The notes under the pieces are model-generated. The model saw only the letters and a program-made list of their open reading frames with translations, had not been told where the DNA came from and did not search any database. The translations under genes and the position numbers were made by a program. From Daucus carota subsp. sativus (lineage: Eukaryota > Streptophyta > Magnoliopsida > Apiales > Apiaceae), in contig NC_030389.2 in NCBI RefSeq assembly GCF_001625215.2, positions 44,071,454 to 44,135,453 on the forward strand: DNA of 64,000 bases, written 5' to 3'. Below are positions 20,022-32,020 of the stretch, in pieces (position 1 is the first letter of the stretch; every line of letters begins with the position of its first letter).

Positions 20022-22513
20022 TTACAGGGGAACAGGCTGAACAATCAGTGAAAGAAACATATCCTTGCCTTTACCATCTTGACCAGCATATCCATCACTA
20101 TCGTAGTAAATGGAATGAGCTGATCTAGCAATATTTAACATAATCTCAACAAAAGGGCTTGACAATGGCATGTCCTGAACTCGACAAGCAATTATCTCTT
20201 TCCATTTCTTCCTCATTAAGGCCCTCATTTCAGCTCGCGCAGCTTCTTCACTAGTTCCGTTATGGAACATATGGCACTGGATTGACTTGGGAACGTCTCC
20301 TCTCGCTATCTCATCCTAAACAATATCATTGTTGTGAACTACTGTTAATTAAGATAGTTTAATGTATATAGATAACGGTGTTTATGTTAATGATGATGCT
20401 TTTCATACCGAGGAAGTTCCATAATCATCAACTATTCGACAGAGTGTTCCTAATGACCGAATTATATTAGGCATGTCCTCCAAAAAATCTATTGCTTCCT
20501 TTTTGATTGGATTTGCAGAGTAAATGTAAGATTGAATTGCAACACTAGGTAGTCTTATTGACACTATTCCGTTCTCCAAGTATTCTTCCAGTGTTGGCGT
20601 ATATCCACTGTGATACCACCGCGCCTCCACCAAGTAACTTTTCACCAGATCAATCCACTAATCAAGATGGATTAAAGTCAGGACCATGATTGTTACTCCC
20701 TCTGCTTTGAAATATAAGTGGTTTGACTTTTTGACACACACTTCTAAATCCTTTGACCACATAGTTAAGATTTTAACTAAACAGTCAAAAGACTTAGAAG
20801 TGTGTGCCAAAAAGTCAAGCGACCTATATTTCAAAACGGAGGAAGTACAAGTCTTCAGAAACAAAATTTGTAAAGTGAAAGTACAAAGATGATCAGGAAT
20901 TACCACTTTTTTTAGGTGTGGTAAAACATCGACATTCTGTTCCCTGTAAATGTGGTAGACTGTCTCATTGACGAGGTTGTAAAGCGCAAGAAAGCAAATC
21001 CTCATGTAGTCTGGTAGAATTTGTATAGAATTTATATCCCACCTAGATCGCGGATGTGTCTACTGATGTTAAGATTGGAGATCGCGGAAATATTGTACAA
21101 GGAAAAGTATATGTAAACAAGAAAAGGTACTACAAACCTTTCAATGGCATCGGTAAAGAGCTCAAGTTCAGGCACAGTACCATAAACATCATATATGTCA
21201 TCTATAACTGAGATCATTTGAATTGCTTTAGCTAATTCTATTCTGCAGTACCCGAATTCTGGTTGAGGAATGATTCCCACCATCCATATGAAGGATTCCA
21301 CCAGCCTATCTCTCGCGAAGCTCAGTTTCCTGGACAAACCTAGGTTCTTCCACCACCTGCATGCACATTTCAAATTCATTGGAAAAAATTGCAGAGCATG
21401 CAAGGTAAAAAGTACCTCTTGTAGCCAGGGGCGGATCTAGAAAGAGGTACAGGGGATCCGTGTCCCCCCCAAAATTTTTTTTAAACATTTTTTCACCATT
21501 TTAAATTTTACAAAATAATAGAAGTGCCCTCATAAAATTTAAAAAATATATAGGTGATTTCCGAAAATTTGCTTGGTGCCCCTACAGTTTGAATCCTGGA
21601 TCCGCCCCTGCTTGTAGCGAAAATTCTTCACCGTGACAGTGCCTACCTTGAAGCAACTTTAAGGTCCTCTTGGTATGAGCCTTGCACAATGTTGTAGTCT
21701 ACCTTAGCAAGCTCCAGCAATGCAGGATTCATGTTACTGCTTCTTCCGTAGAAATCAATATACCATCTGGCCTCTAATCTTGGCATCCTCCAATTCAATG
21801 GAAGTTCCAGGGCATGTCTCACTTTAATGCCAAGATTCGGATCAGTTATATCACCTAAAATTTCTCTCAGGGTTTTAGATGCAAAGCTCCATGCAGCCTC
21901 CATTATAGACTCTCCTTCAGAGGAGAAGTAGGACGCTTCATACAAACTCAAAACTCCTCTGGCATCTTTGGCAGAGCAAGCTTTGAATCTTCCATTCTTC
22001 ATGAAGTACTTAAAAACATCTGCACATTACACGAACACGAACAAAAACACAAATTAAGCACATTCTTAGTGCAAATAAGCACATAAAAATATGAAAATAT
22101 ATCAGACCTTGTGAAATTTCATATCCATGTTGTCTGAGAAGTCTAAATCTCAGAGCAGCAGCATGCAAATCCTTCCTTTCCAACGCCTTAAAACTCCGAT
22201 CCTCATATACCTTCCTCAAGGCACTCTTGATTTCTTGCTCAAAATGATATCCCAATCCAAGCCTCTGCAAATCATCAATCACCTCCAGCTGCTCTAAAGG
22301 CCTAGTACCATCCTTCAACATGGCCACCACATTTCCTTGAAACTCATTCCCGCGTGCATTAAAACGCTCTCCCTGTCAGCAAAAAATGCAGAACAATTCA
22401 GTACTAACTCAAAATCATAAATCAACACGAAAAAAATGGATACAAGACAGTACCCTGTAATTTTCGGATCGCCTTGGGACAGGCAAAGGATGATTCACAA
22501 TAAGAGTACTCAT
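20022..22513 (-). CDS. TPS-b type terpene synthase, 7 exons, 532 aa
   Basis: Class I terpene cyclase acting on a prenyl diphosphate. Splice model (minus): 22454-22513, 22108-22372, 21647-22019, 21138-21356, 20904-21042, 20409-20657, 20022-20315; all junctions are GT-AG and the frame stays open. The metal-binding DDxxD (DDIYD) is in exon 4. The second metal site in exons 6-7 reads DDYGTSSDE, fitting the NSE/DTE pattern. The RR pair near residues 14-15 (VPRRSENY) marks the TPS-b clade. Odd: exon 1 ends right after SENYR and joins GERFNAR, so the usual segment with PS(I/L)W and IQSL is absent and the RRx8W tryptophan is missing. No plastid transit peptide precedes RR, suggesting cytosolic product or truncation. 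A TATA box (about 22573-22582) supports the start. Seven exons match the family. Product (mono- or sesquiterpene) cannot be told. Confidence 0.85.
20696..20845. mobile_element. Stowaway MITE in terpene synthase intron 5
   Basis: 150 bp, TA target duplication (20694-20695 and 20846-20847). Ends CTCCCTCTGCTTTGAAATAT and its near complement ATTTCAAAACGGAGGAAG form long inverted repeats, the Tc1/mariner Stowaway signature. The element lies wholly within the intron between exons 20409-20657 and 20904-21042. Confidence 0.85.
21426..21610. mobile_element. hAT-type MITE in terpene synthase intron 3
   Basis: 185 bp with a perfect 8-bp target duplication CTTGTAGC (21418-21425 and 21611-21618). Ends are CAGGGGCGGATCTAG and GGATCCGCCCCTG, inverted. 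Interior AT-rich. Same family as the partial copy at 14512-14644. The perfect duplication suggests a recent insertion. Confidence 0.88.
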
Positions 22514-22572
22514 CTTTCTTTTGCTAAAACCTTGATGCAAACTAAATATGCATGCACTAGCTCTCCTAATCA

Positions 22573-22582
22573 ATATATATAG
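22573..22582 (-). promoter_or_regulatory. TATA box of terpene synthase
   Basis: On the minus strand reads CTATATATATTG, about 60 bp before the start codon at 22513, a normal distance for a short leader. Confidence 0.6.
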
Positions 22583-22946
22583 AGGAGTTCACTGCAAGAA
22601 ACAGGGGATTTTACCTACCGCAACTTCGTGTAACGGATTCTCAATAATAAAAATTGCAAATTTTATGATTTTTTTTGTATTTCAAATGATATGATTTCAG
22701 GTAGACAGACGAGACACAAAGTAGGTGTAAGAATGTCAAAAACCAGCAAATCCAGAAGCAGCGATAACAGAGTAGAACCTTCTTATAAACTTATCTATGA
22801 ATGGAGATAGATGAATATGTCAAATTCCGACATATCCCAACTACTTTTTTTACCAAAAATGTGGTAAATATTTAAGCTGATGATTGGTGTACTTCTGAAA
22901 ATGACATTAGATTTCCACATTTGGGAACTAGACTCGCTAAACAGTA

Positions 22947-23123
22947 CTATTTCCGTTCCAATAGGTTGGTTTTGTTATTTCGGCGTATTTAAACTCTTAT
23001 TAAATATAGTTACATAGTATCCGAACTTTTATTCAGTAAAAAAAATTAAAAAGAGCAATATGAAATTATATAAAGAGTCTCAAAATAAGTGCAAACACTA
23101 AACAACCTGCTCGAACGAGAGAG
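22947..23123. mobile_element. Degenerate Stowaway-like MITE
   Basis: TA-flanked (22945-22946, 23124-23125) with imperfect inverted ends, CTATTTCCGTTCCAATAGG against CTCTCTCGTTCGAGCAGG read from the other strand. 177 bp. More diverged than the other Stowaway copies, so older. Confidence 0.55.
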
Positions 23124-23394
23124 TATAAAAGTTAAAAGGAAAAAAATATAAGTTATGAACAAATTTTGTTTCAAAAAATAAAGTTATGAACAAATTCCAC
23201 CATTTATTTCTAGAGTAGATTTAAAAATAGTGGCAGTATTTTATACCTCCTCTCCATGCATTATATACCGCAGGAGCCTGTGGCTTAAAATTGTGACCTA
23301 TGATTTAACGGGATTTAATATGATAAGCGGGGAGTTTAAGATATTTATTTTGATAATTTTGAATTATTAATAGTTTATGAGTTATGGGTAACTT

Positions 23395-23735
23395 AGAGTA
23401 TCTACAACGGGGTTGGCTATAATCGTCGGGTAAATTGGACCGTAAAATTTGCTGAACTTGTAAGATATTGTACTTCAATAGTATTGCCTATAATGGTTGG
23501 TTATAGTTTAAAAATAGTATGTTACTAATATTTTGGATTGTTAAAATAAAATATATCAGTTTAATATGATAATAAATGATATGTAATCTTACTACAGATT
23601 TCTTACACAACTGTAGCGGATCGACAAATATAGTCATCCCTAGAAAGTTGGCTAAAATTATACACTAACACATGGGCGTGGTTGGCATGATATTTTTTCA
23701 ACAGGTTGGCCAAAATTTTTATATTTGGCATGCCA
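23395..23735. repeat. Dispersed repeat copy (GGTTGGCTATAAT family)
   Basis: The segment beginning GAGTATCTACAACGGGGTTG aligns, inverted, with 31500-31749, whose end reads GTTGGGATGCTCTA. Shared text includes the blocks around GCTATAAT, CATTGAAG/CTTCAATAG and ATCATTTAT. Two opposite copies define a dispersed family, probably a miniature DNA element. Target duplication not resolved. Confidence 0.5.
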
Positions 23736-23739
23736 ACTA

Positions 23740-23975
23740 CTCCCTGTGTCCCATTTTAACTGATGTTTGACTTTTTAACACGTATATTGAGGTGTAAAAA
23801 AACAATATCTACACTCAATAAAAAAATTCAATTCTTATATCAAATAAAAGTTTACACTCTAAACTTTTATTTGATATAAATTTTATAAAAAATTAATCAT
23901 GTTTAGATGTAATTTTTTTAACATCTTAAAATACGTGTAAAAAAGTCAAAAGCAGTTAAAATGGGACGGAGGGAG
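23740..23975. mobile_element. Stowaway MITE
   Basis: 236 bp, TA target duplication (23738-23739, 23976-23977). Inverted ends CTCCCTGTGTCCCATTTTAA and TTAAAATGGGACGGAGGGAG. Nearly the whole element is a long imperfect hairpin. Confidence 0.85.
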
Positions 23976-25754
23976 TAACTTTTTAGCTAAGAGTTTCATA
24001 TGGTTCATTGGTTGAAGATATGAGTAACATTTATGAGCAATTTATTCCTAACTTTATCAATTAGATTTTGGAAAATTTTGGAAATAATTTTCGAAATACC
24101 TAGCCGTTTTCCTGGCATATAATATAAAGAAATATTTTTCAATCTAAATCAGAAACTGCTTTAAATTCCTAGGTTAAAACGGAAATAAACAGACTCTATA
24201 TTATAATAACTAAACCGGAAATTTTCACCTACCTACCTCCTCTCCGATACGAGCACACAAAAAACAACTTACTGAAATGATATTCTTCTCGTCTTGCTCT
24301 TGTATTGATTTTTGATAGCTGAGTCAGCTCTTTCATATGTGAACATTTTATTCTAGTCAAATTAACCTAATCTAAGTTAAAACTTATATATAATATATTT
24401 ATTGAAATATATTATATCAATAAATATTATATACAATCTTTTTTATAAAATATATTGTTCAGTTTTTTAAAATTATTAAAATATAATGGAGAAGACAAGG
24501 TGCCATGGGCTTCTTATACATGGAGTCCGGGCCAAGATTCTTGGGCCTGAAGCCCAATTTTCAAAAGGCTAAATGCACACCTGCCATGCATTTTAATTTT
24601 TCTGTCTATTTCAGGACATGTTAAGTTTTATCATGAGTATAGTCCTTTCTTGGTCATAATTTGAGAAGTTCTTTTCTGCTAAAAAAAAAATTAGGTAAAA
24701 TATGTTTGTAACCAGAAAGAGAAAGAACAAAAAGAATTAAAAGAAAAGGGGAATTCAAGAAAATAAATGAGAATTAAAAGCTTTCAAAGTGATCACATGG
24801 CCAGGGTCCCTTCCAACTCATTTTCTGCAACTTGCCTTCTAATATCTCAATGCATGTCCTTGTCTCCCAATGGTGTTTACACAAATGATAGTAAACTAGA
24901 AATCGGAAAGGGAGCTAATCAGTTGACCTACCAATTCAGAATTTATCGAAGATTTATTGAATAAATCAGAGATTTTCAGTCAAATTGAAATGTAAATGAC
25001 AGGTTGGTAAAATATTTTTAAAAGACTAATAGAGGATTTTTCAATAATCCCGGAATTTTGAGGATTAGTGAAAAAAATATTTTCAAAATTTAAATTATTA
25101 CGAGTCAAAAATTAGCTCGGTATTTTTAAAGTCATGGTTCCGTCACTGCTTGTGCTTATTACTTTTGATTATATCAGTTTTAGATTCTTTTAGCTATTTT
25201 CTGATAGCTAGATTCCAGATAAGCCAATGAAAATGAGAAAGCAAAAAAGAGGAAAATGTATTACTTTATTCTCATGTTTTATTTTCCAACTTTAGGATGC
25301 ACTTGTAGCATAAAAACTTTTTTTCATGAAAGGGAAAGGTAGTTGGCCTTTTCTGACTTTATATTCAAGTTTATCTACAAAAAAGACCCCACTTTGATAA
25401 ATTTGTCCCAGCTTGTCAAATTTTCCCATTTTGAATGAAATATGATTTGTGATATTACTTATTTGTACTTGTGATTTTCATCAGATTTAATAGCAACCAT
25501 CCACTGTTAACTGATCCAAGGGACATTTGAAAATGATCTAGGTGGATTCTTGGATCCATCAAACATGTGTTGGCAGAAGTGACATGATCAACATTATGTT
25601 AACAAAGATCACTGTGTACACAGTACAAAATAATTTGTTCATAGACATGCATTGATGTTCCTTTCTGGAGTTCTTGATAAGACAGACTATACTCTTGTAA
25701 CTTTTTCCTTGTTCTTTTTGCCGGAATGGGAAAATTATTTTATATATATCAAGG

Positions 25755-26330
25755 ATTAGACTACAACTTGCTGTATCATAAAATACCAAAGACAAGTTCA
25801 CTGAATACCTCTTTTCTAGCCACACAAGTTGTTGTATCGTGATATATCAAAGATGAGTTTACTAAATATCCTCTTCTATCGACAACAAGAAGTTGAAGGC
25901 TTCAAATAATCAACACAAGTTGCTAGTATCGTAATAAATCAAAGACGAGTCCACTCGATATTAGTGGATACCCCTCTTGATAACAAGAAGTAGAAGTGCT
26001 CGAATACCAATGAATGCTTACGTACATACATGGTAAGGGTCCTGTCAAAATTTTGTGCTTTCACCGTAAGAACTCAACTCAAGCCAGTGAGCTCTAAAAC
26101 TTTTGTCAACAACAAGAAGTTCAAGAGCTCAAACACAGTGAGGGTCTGTTGTTTAAGTATCAGAGTGAAACTTTTGTCGACAACAAGAAGTTCAAGAGCT
26201 CAAACACCAGTGAGGGTCTGTTGTTTAAGTATCAGAGTGAAACTTCTGTCGACAACAAGAAGTTGAAAAGCTCGAACACCAATGACGGTTTGTTGTCTAA
26301 GTATCAGGGTACGTAAGGTCCCTGTCAAAA
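25755..26330. repeat. Nested tandem repeats, ~72-bp unit plus older units
   Basis: Three ~72-bp units start near 26101, 26172 and 26244, each with GTCGACAACAAGAAGTT (variants) then GAGGGTCTGTTGTTTAAG. To the left, older units near 25767, 25827 and 25918 share a stretch like AAGTTGTTGTATCGTGATAT and AAGACGAGTCCACT, and GGTCCCTGTCAAAATTTTGTG occurs at both 26037 and 26318. This looks like repeated local duplication within one parent element; parent unknown. Confidence 0.7.
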
Positions 26331-26783
26331 TTTTGTGTTTTTCACCATAAGAACACAAGCAATGGAACTCTGATCTTTCGAGTCCAACACTTTCAACACC
26401 GACATAAAAAAATCTCAATAAGAAATATAAGAACTTGGATTCATAATTATTCAAGTGCATTTGCTCAATGCACAACACAGAATCTCTTTGTTCTTCCCCA
26501 CCTTTATTCATCTGTCTTCAACTAATTATCTATCTACATCAGTAGTTGCTGGCACATAATAAGAAAAAACGAAGCTAATTCACATATTAGATATGGCACC
26601 TTTCTACAAAAGAAAGTACCGCCAGATCTTCTATGGAGATTTAAGTTGAAAGTCTAACCAACACGCTTTTATGACAAAGTAAAAACACTATGAAGTGAAC
26701 ACGCTTTACAAGTGAGCCTTCAAAATCCAATGCCATTTTCAGCCTTTGCTCGAAAAACTTGAACTACGAACATTCAGTCCTCT

Positions 26784-29413
26784 TCATGTGGTCTCCTGGA
26801 AGTTAAGCGACCTAGACATGGCTGCAGGATTTGCTTGCAACGCCAGAGATGTCTCCCTAATGTGATTCTTCTCAGCTGCCTTCGGCAAGAAGGCCTTATA
26901 TAGGCCAGCCCCGGTGCCAAGATCAGTATCTTCTGTTTTGATACCTAGAGTTGACCATATAGAGCTCTTAGCAGCTTCATTTGGATCATTGATCCTCAAG
27001 GTCTTGGGAACCAACACGCCCCTTTCAGCATCATTTTTGTCCAAGGTATCTTCTTTCCTCGGTCTTAATGGTCGTAGTGTGCTTCCATCCCTTGAGTGTT
27101 TTCCCAGCGTCTGAGACTCAGGACTGGAGATATGAGCAAATTGATCTGGCAACGATGGTTGTGGAGAGAGCCACGGCATGTTCCAAGTATATGGTACGGT
27201 GGAACCCCAATAAGGTGGCATCGGATAATACGATATCGGATTCCCTGAAGGGCCAAAAGCAGGTTGTGTTGTCTGAGGCCTCCACTGAGCGGCATTCCAT
27301 TGACAAGGCCAAGGAGGCATGGGAAAGCACGGTACTTGGGCAGCTGTTCTCTGGGTATTGTTTGTTAATACTGACTCTTGGCCGCCGCTGAATCCCTTCT
27401 CGGTAGGATTTGAAACTGTGCTAGAAGATCCACTTGAATGATCATCTGCAATTTCTCCACCTTTATAAGAAATTGGAATTGTTTGCTCCTGACCATGAAA
27501 TCTGTTTCTAGCACTATTTCGTGATTTCTCTGCAAGGACCAAAGAAGAGGCCATAGATTCGCAAAGAGGTGAATCTGAGCCAAACGTTAGGATGCTTCCA
27601 GTGGGATGGTGCATCCCATTTGTCACATCAGCTCTAGCTGCTTGGACTGCTTCTGAAACCAATATATGACGATAATGTGAAGCCACAGAGCTTTTATTCT
27701 TGCGACGACCAGAACCAACAGGCACATTTCTCATTGTTCCTCCAGCTGTCCAATACCTTTGACAGCCTTTGCAGAAATGACGAGGCTGACTAATATTGTA
27801 GTTGTTGTAGTAACAGAATTTTGTATCCAAGCTATTGCATCTTGGACAAGGAAGTATTTTGTCAGGCTTTTTCAGTGTTCCATCAGAGTTTTTCATGTCA
27901 CTCGCATCTTCCTTTTCACCTGTTTCTAGAGAAGAGGTTTCTTTGTCGACATTAGGTGTTTTAGAATCTTCACTCATCCCTGATGATGTTGTCTGGTTTT
28001 TCATCTCTTCGGCAGAATTTTCTTTGTCAACATTGGTTGTCTTTGGGTCCTCGCTAATCAATGCTACTTTTTCTTCCTCTTGTTCTTTGGTGTTCATAAA
28101 GTCTCCTTCTGAAACTACTGGATCACTTCGGTTTGAATCCTGTATGAGAAAACATGGATAATAAGTTGTGATGTAAAAACAAATATAAAAGAAACATCTA
28201 AATTTTAGCATAAAATTACTTCCCATTCATCATTAAGAGTACCTAAATCATGATTTTTTATTCTTCTAAAAAACATGCCTCTATTCTAGTTTACCTACTG
28301 ATTACAAATCGATTGTTCAGAAACTAATCCATCTAAAACAAAGCTGAATCAGATAAGAGATAGTTTGGAAACAATGAGGCACAAGATTCTGAATGTGTGA
28401 TGTTTCAATCTTACTGCCTAAAGTTTTCCGACAAGGCAATATATTTACTTTATAAAGAAAACAAAACACTTCAGCAAACAATCCCGCAGCCAAAACATGT
28501 AAAAGTTAAAACGCCGCAAATCCATGACGAAGCAAAAAAAGTTCAATTTCTTCAAACCCTGTTTCCGCCAAATTACGAATAACAACAAAAGAAGTTACCA
28601 CAAAACCTAACTCCAACATCGAATGGCCAAAGAAAGAAACTTTTTTATGACTCCTCGTGTTCCAAAAATTATACATCATCTCAATTCCTATTATAACCAG
28701 TGCTCGAGAATCTAACATAATACAAATTAAGAACATATGGATATATCTATTATCATGTCTAATACGGAGTTTATGGAATAGAAATAAAATCGACAAAACC
28801 AGCTGGATCTGTATTGTTAATAGCAAAACAGCACCTTTTTGCATATTATATGCTACAGATTGAGTTGCATACAATCACAGAAGCATATACTAATACTCTA
28901 TGTTTAAAAGCAAGAAACACAATCTAGCACATCAAAAGACATAACAACCAAATCTAACAAAAGCTGATTTACAAGGGAAAACAACAATCCAAGCATGGGA
29001 ATTGAAGTGCTAATCAATTAATCAAACATTATCATGATGATCAGATACATAATCACACAAAAAACTTCTATCAATCATAAGCAAAACAAATAAACCCTAA
29101 TTCTCCATACCAGGCTGTCCTAAATTCATGAACACACACACACACACACAGTTGATAGAGATCAACAGACAAATAACATGAAATTAAACAAATAAAACAT
29201 GACCCATCATATATCTACAAGTTCTGAAAATTGGGTTAGTCTCAGAAATCAAAAATACAATTTTTACAAAAAAAGTGAAAATCAAGAACAAGAAGTACAA
29301 GAACTGACCAGCTCATGATGGTTAAGAACTGAGACATCATCATCTTCTTCAGGCAGCAGCAACTGAATGGTCTTCCCAAAGAGCTTAATACTAGGGTCCT
29401 TGCCTTCTGACAT
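26784..29413 (-). CDS. Cycling Dof factor-like transcription factor, 2 exons, 486 aa
   Basis: DNA-binding regulator of the CDF class, which in other plants controls photoperiodic flowering and stress responses in the nucleus. Exons (minus) 29309-29413 and 26784-28139, GT-AG intron of 1,169 bp. Exon 1 encodes [18 protein letters not shown], the usual CDF opening. The Dof zinc finger lies at about residues 131-185 with Cys 133, 136, 158 and 161 ([18 protein letters not shown]). C-terminal CDF motifs follow: [26 protein letters not shown], and [13 protein letters not shown] at the end; in CDF proteins such motifs mediate FKF1/GI interaction. An acidic region before the Dof domain has two near-copies of a 13-residue unit ([13 protein letters not shown] and [13 protein letters not shown]). 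Leader (29579-29602) is a GA repeat; the intron has a CA repeat near 29134-29151. Confidence 0.92.
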
Positions 29414-29578
29414 CCTAGTACCTGATCTCCCTGAATCTATTATGAGTTCTTGGGAACTGTACTTGAGGGTAATAAAAAGGAGCCCAGAGAAAAGTCTTGC
29501 TAAATTTCTTTTCTTTTTGTGGGAGTTGCTTGTTGTAACTACTAGTTTGGTGTGCAGTAGTAGAAGTATTAAGAGGGG

Positions 29579-29602
29579 AGAGAGAGAGAGAGAGAGAGAG
29601 AC
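29579..29602. repeat. (GA)n microsatellite in Dof gene leader
   Basis: Twelve or so GA units (CT on the sense strand) 170-190 bp before the start codon. Pyrimidine tracts in leaders are common in plants; no specific regulator is implied. Confidence 0.7.
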
Positions 29603-30074
29603 TTGACACCTCAGCAAAGGTGAAAGGATTCTTAGCCACAAGTTTTGTATGGGGTCTTTTTGCAGATCTTTCTTTCTTTATGAGTTTTTGTGCTTTCATT
29701 TTTTGATTCTTGCTTTTTTTACTTATGGCTCTTCTTTTTCTATACTCTTTTTCAATGTCAAAAAGGTCATAAAGTCTTGGTTAGGCCATTCTCATCCAGT
29801 TGTATTTTATTCGTTTAGTTTTGTTTAGATTATTTGGGAGAACATTAAAGTATTGGAGTCCTCTCATGTGTTGATTTTGGAAGATGTTGAGTATGTGCAC
29901 TTTGATTTGTGGTTACTTTTCGGTACAACTACAAGGGTTGCTATAATATAAATTATAACCCACCCAAGTCGGTAAATTTAACAAAGAATTTGCACCCGCC
30001 ACCCAAGCATAAGAAAGCAAGAAACCCATTAATTTTGAAGCACTTAAATCATAGGAGTCGTCTGGATAAACTTA

Positions 30075-30292
30075 AGAAGATGCTTTTTACTTAAAGTAAA
30101 AAAATGGACTAGAAGTGAGAAATAAATTAAAACTTATAAGTTATTAAACTGTTTGGGAAAGAATTAAAAATCCTGAAACAAAAGTTAGCATTCTCAGCTT
30201 TTTATAGCTTCTGGCTTTTTACACAAGTCAAGAAAATTAGAAGTCGTCTTCTTGGCAAAAGAAATCAGAAGCCTTGTTTGCCAAACATGCAC
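30075..30292. repeat. Dispersed GCTTCTG-rich repeat, copy 1
   Basis: Related to 31796-32020 and 61815-62060 through shared words such as CTTATAAG, AGCTTCTGGCTTTTT, TTAGCATTCTCAGC and the terminal word (G)TTTGCCAAAC. Three copies in 64 kb suggest an active miniature-element family; ends here are worn. Confidence 0.5.
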
Positions 30293-31360
30293 ATAATTAC
30301 GTTATAGCAATGCACATAATTACATTATAGCAATCTCCAGCTCTGTGTGCCTGTGTTGGTTAAAAATATTTGACAAAATTAAATTTATAAGAAATAATAC
30401 TTGGAGCAGGAGATTCATTGATGTATTTTTTTACATCTCACGGCTTCGACAAATCGCACAGCTTCCGTTCATCTTCAGTGCAAGAGCGGTTGACGTAAGT
30501 CTGCTTCTGACCTAGATTTCCGAACATAAAATTATACAGACGGTTATTCATTTTCCTAATCGGGATCACTAACTAATATACTATTGGCGGGCAATTTTAT
30601 TTTAATGAAGAAGCAAAAAATATAAATATGGATGATCTTTCTGTTGATATAAAACTAAAAAACACAAACCTAATAACAAAAGATATAGTATTTATATATA
30701 TGTGTCGTGAATATAGATGATTTTTCTGTTGATAATATTGACGGAGTGTTTTTGTTTCTTTATTTAAAAATTTCTAAAGGAGTGTTAGATACTAGTTATA
30801 ACTGTTTGAGATGGGCTTCTTGTATTCACATTAATCACATCTTCTGGGTAACATTAACCCACAGGTCATGTGATAAATGAGATGGACCCTTTATGTATTC
30901 ACATTAACCACACCTTCTTGCTTTTTGCATTAACGTTTCAATGAATCCTACTATATTCACATTAGTTGCATCTTCTCATTCATCCCCGTTAATATTACCA
31001 CGTCATACCAAAAATATATATATGATTTAATTCAAAATATTTAACAATATTAATAAGTGATGGATTTTTCTATATCATGACTCATTTTAAATCATATATG
31101 TATCACATAATTATTATTTTTACCGTACATCTAGACGAGTTTTAAAACAATCTAGAATATGTTAGAAAAAAAAATCCAACAAAATTTATGGACAAATTTT
31201 ACTTAATCATTTATAATCCACATCCAACACTTCTAATTTTGAACATTATTCAAAATATGCGCCTCCATTTTTTCAAGATACGAAATATCACTAATCTTGG
31301 ATGAATTTTTAAGCCATATGCTGGCTACATTTGAATATTTAATTTTTTTTGGATATATGC

Positions 31361-31749
31361 TAAGAACAATTTCAACCATTCAAAATCCTTGGCTAAAGGT
31401 GAGTTGGTATACTAAAATTAAAAAATTTTCGCCAACAGCTCGAAAAACTCATACTCCAACCATACTCAGCTGTTGGTCGATAATTTTAGCCAACCTCTTA
31501 TGGATGGCTAAATTTGTCGAACCTCTAAGAAATCTGTAGAAAGATTGCACATCATTTATTACCATATTGAACTAATATATTCTATTTAACAATCTAAAAT
31601 ATTAATAACATACTAATTTTAAATTATAACCAACTAATATAGTCAATACCATTGAAGCAAAATGTCTTACGAGTTTAGCAAATTTTACATAATATTTTAC
31701 AGGTCCCATTTAGCCAACAATTATAGCCAACGCCGTTGGGATGCTCTAA
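31361..31749. repeat. Dispersed repeat copy (GGTTGGCTATAAT family), inverted
   Basis: Right end GCCAACGCCGTTGGGATGCT matches, inverted, the left end of the copy at 23395. A weak inverted match near 31361-31400 (AACCATTCAAAATCCTTGGCT) may be the other end. Shares long AT-rich blocks with the first copy. Confidence 0.45.
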
Positions 31750-31795
31750 GCATATAAAATAATTGTAAATAAATGGAAAGAAGGAGATATAGGGC

Positions 31796-32020
31796 CTGTT
31801 TGTTTAACGGAAGCAGAAGCTGCTTCTGGCTTCTGCTTCTTTTGACCCGTTTGTGTAAAGAAGTAGAAGCACTTTTAAAAAGCTGAGAATGTTAGCTTTT
31901 GTCTCACAGCTTCTGCTTCTCTTCCAAACACTTTATTAACTTATTTACTTCTCACTTCTGCTCCACTTCTCTAGTTTAAGTAAGAAGTCACTTCTTTTAA
32001 GCTTGCCCAAACGGCCCCAT
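31796..32020. repeat. Dispersed GCTTCTG-rich repeat, copy 2
   Basis: Best preserved copy: begins AGGGCCTGTTTGTTTAACGG and ends TTGCCCAAACGGCCCC, an imperfect inverted pair, as in many plant MITEs. Superfamily not assigned because no clear target duplication longer than about 3 bp is visible. Confidence 0.55.

Larger units (their letters stand above)
22600..26783. other. Repeat-rich spacer between terpene synthase and Dof gene
   Basis: About 4.2 kb with no gene I can support. It holds two Stowaway-like MITEs, a dispersed element, a diverged duplicate of the RLP 3' flank (about 24218-24300), the phrase GGGCCTGAAGCCCA near 24545 typical of dispersed plant repeats, and a nested tandem-repeat field at 25755-26330; each is listed separately where clear. 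Short open frames (24767-24964, 25559-25825, 26030-26511) follow the repeats or have no family match. Confidence 0.6.

Noticed and set aside
25755-26330. CRISPR-like array
   Set aside because: Units are contiguous tandem repeats without unique spacers, in a plant nuclear context.
26030-26511. Small genes in the tandem repeat field
   Set aside because: Frames repeat with the 72-bp unit and contain the same peptide several times; no evidence of coding.
20022-29413. Biosynthetic gene cluster around the terpene synthase
   Set aside because: No P450, acyltransferase or second synthase lies nearby; neighbours are a receptor gene and a Dof factor.
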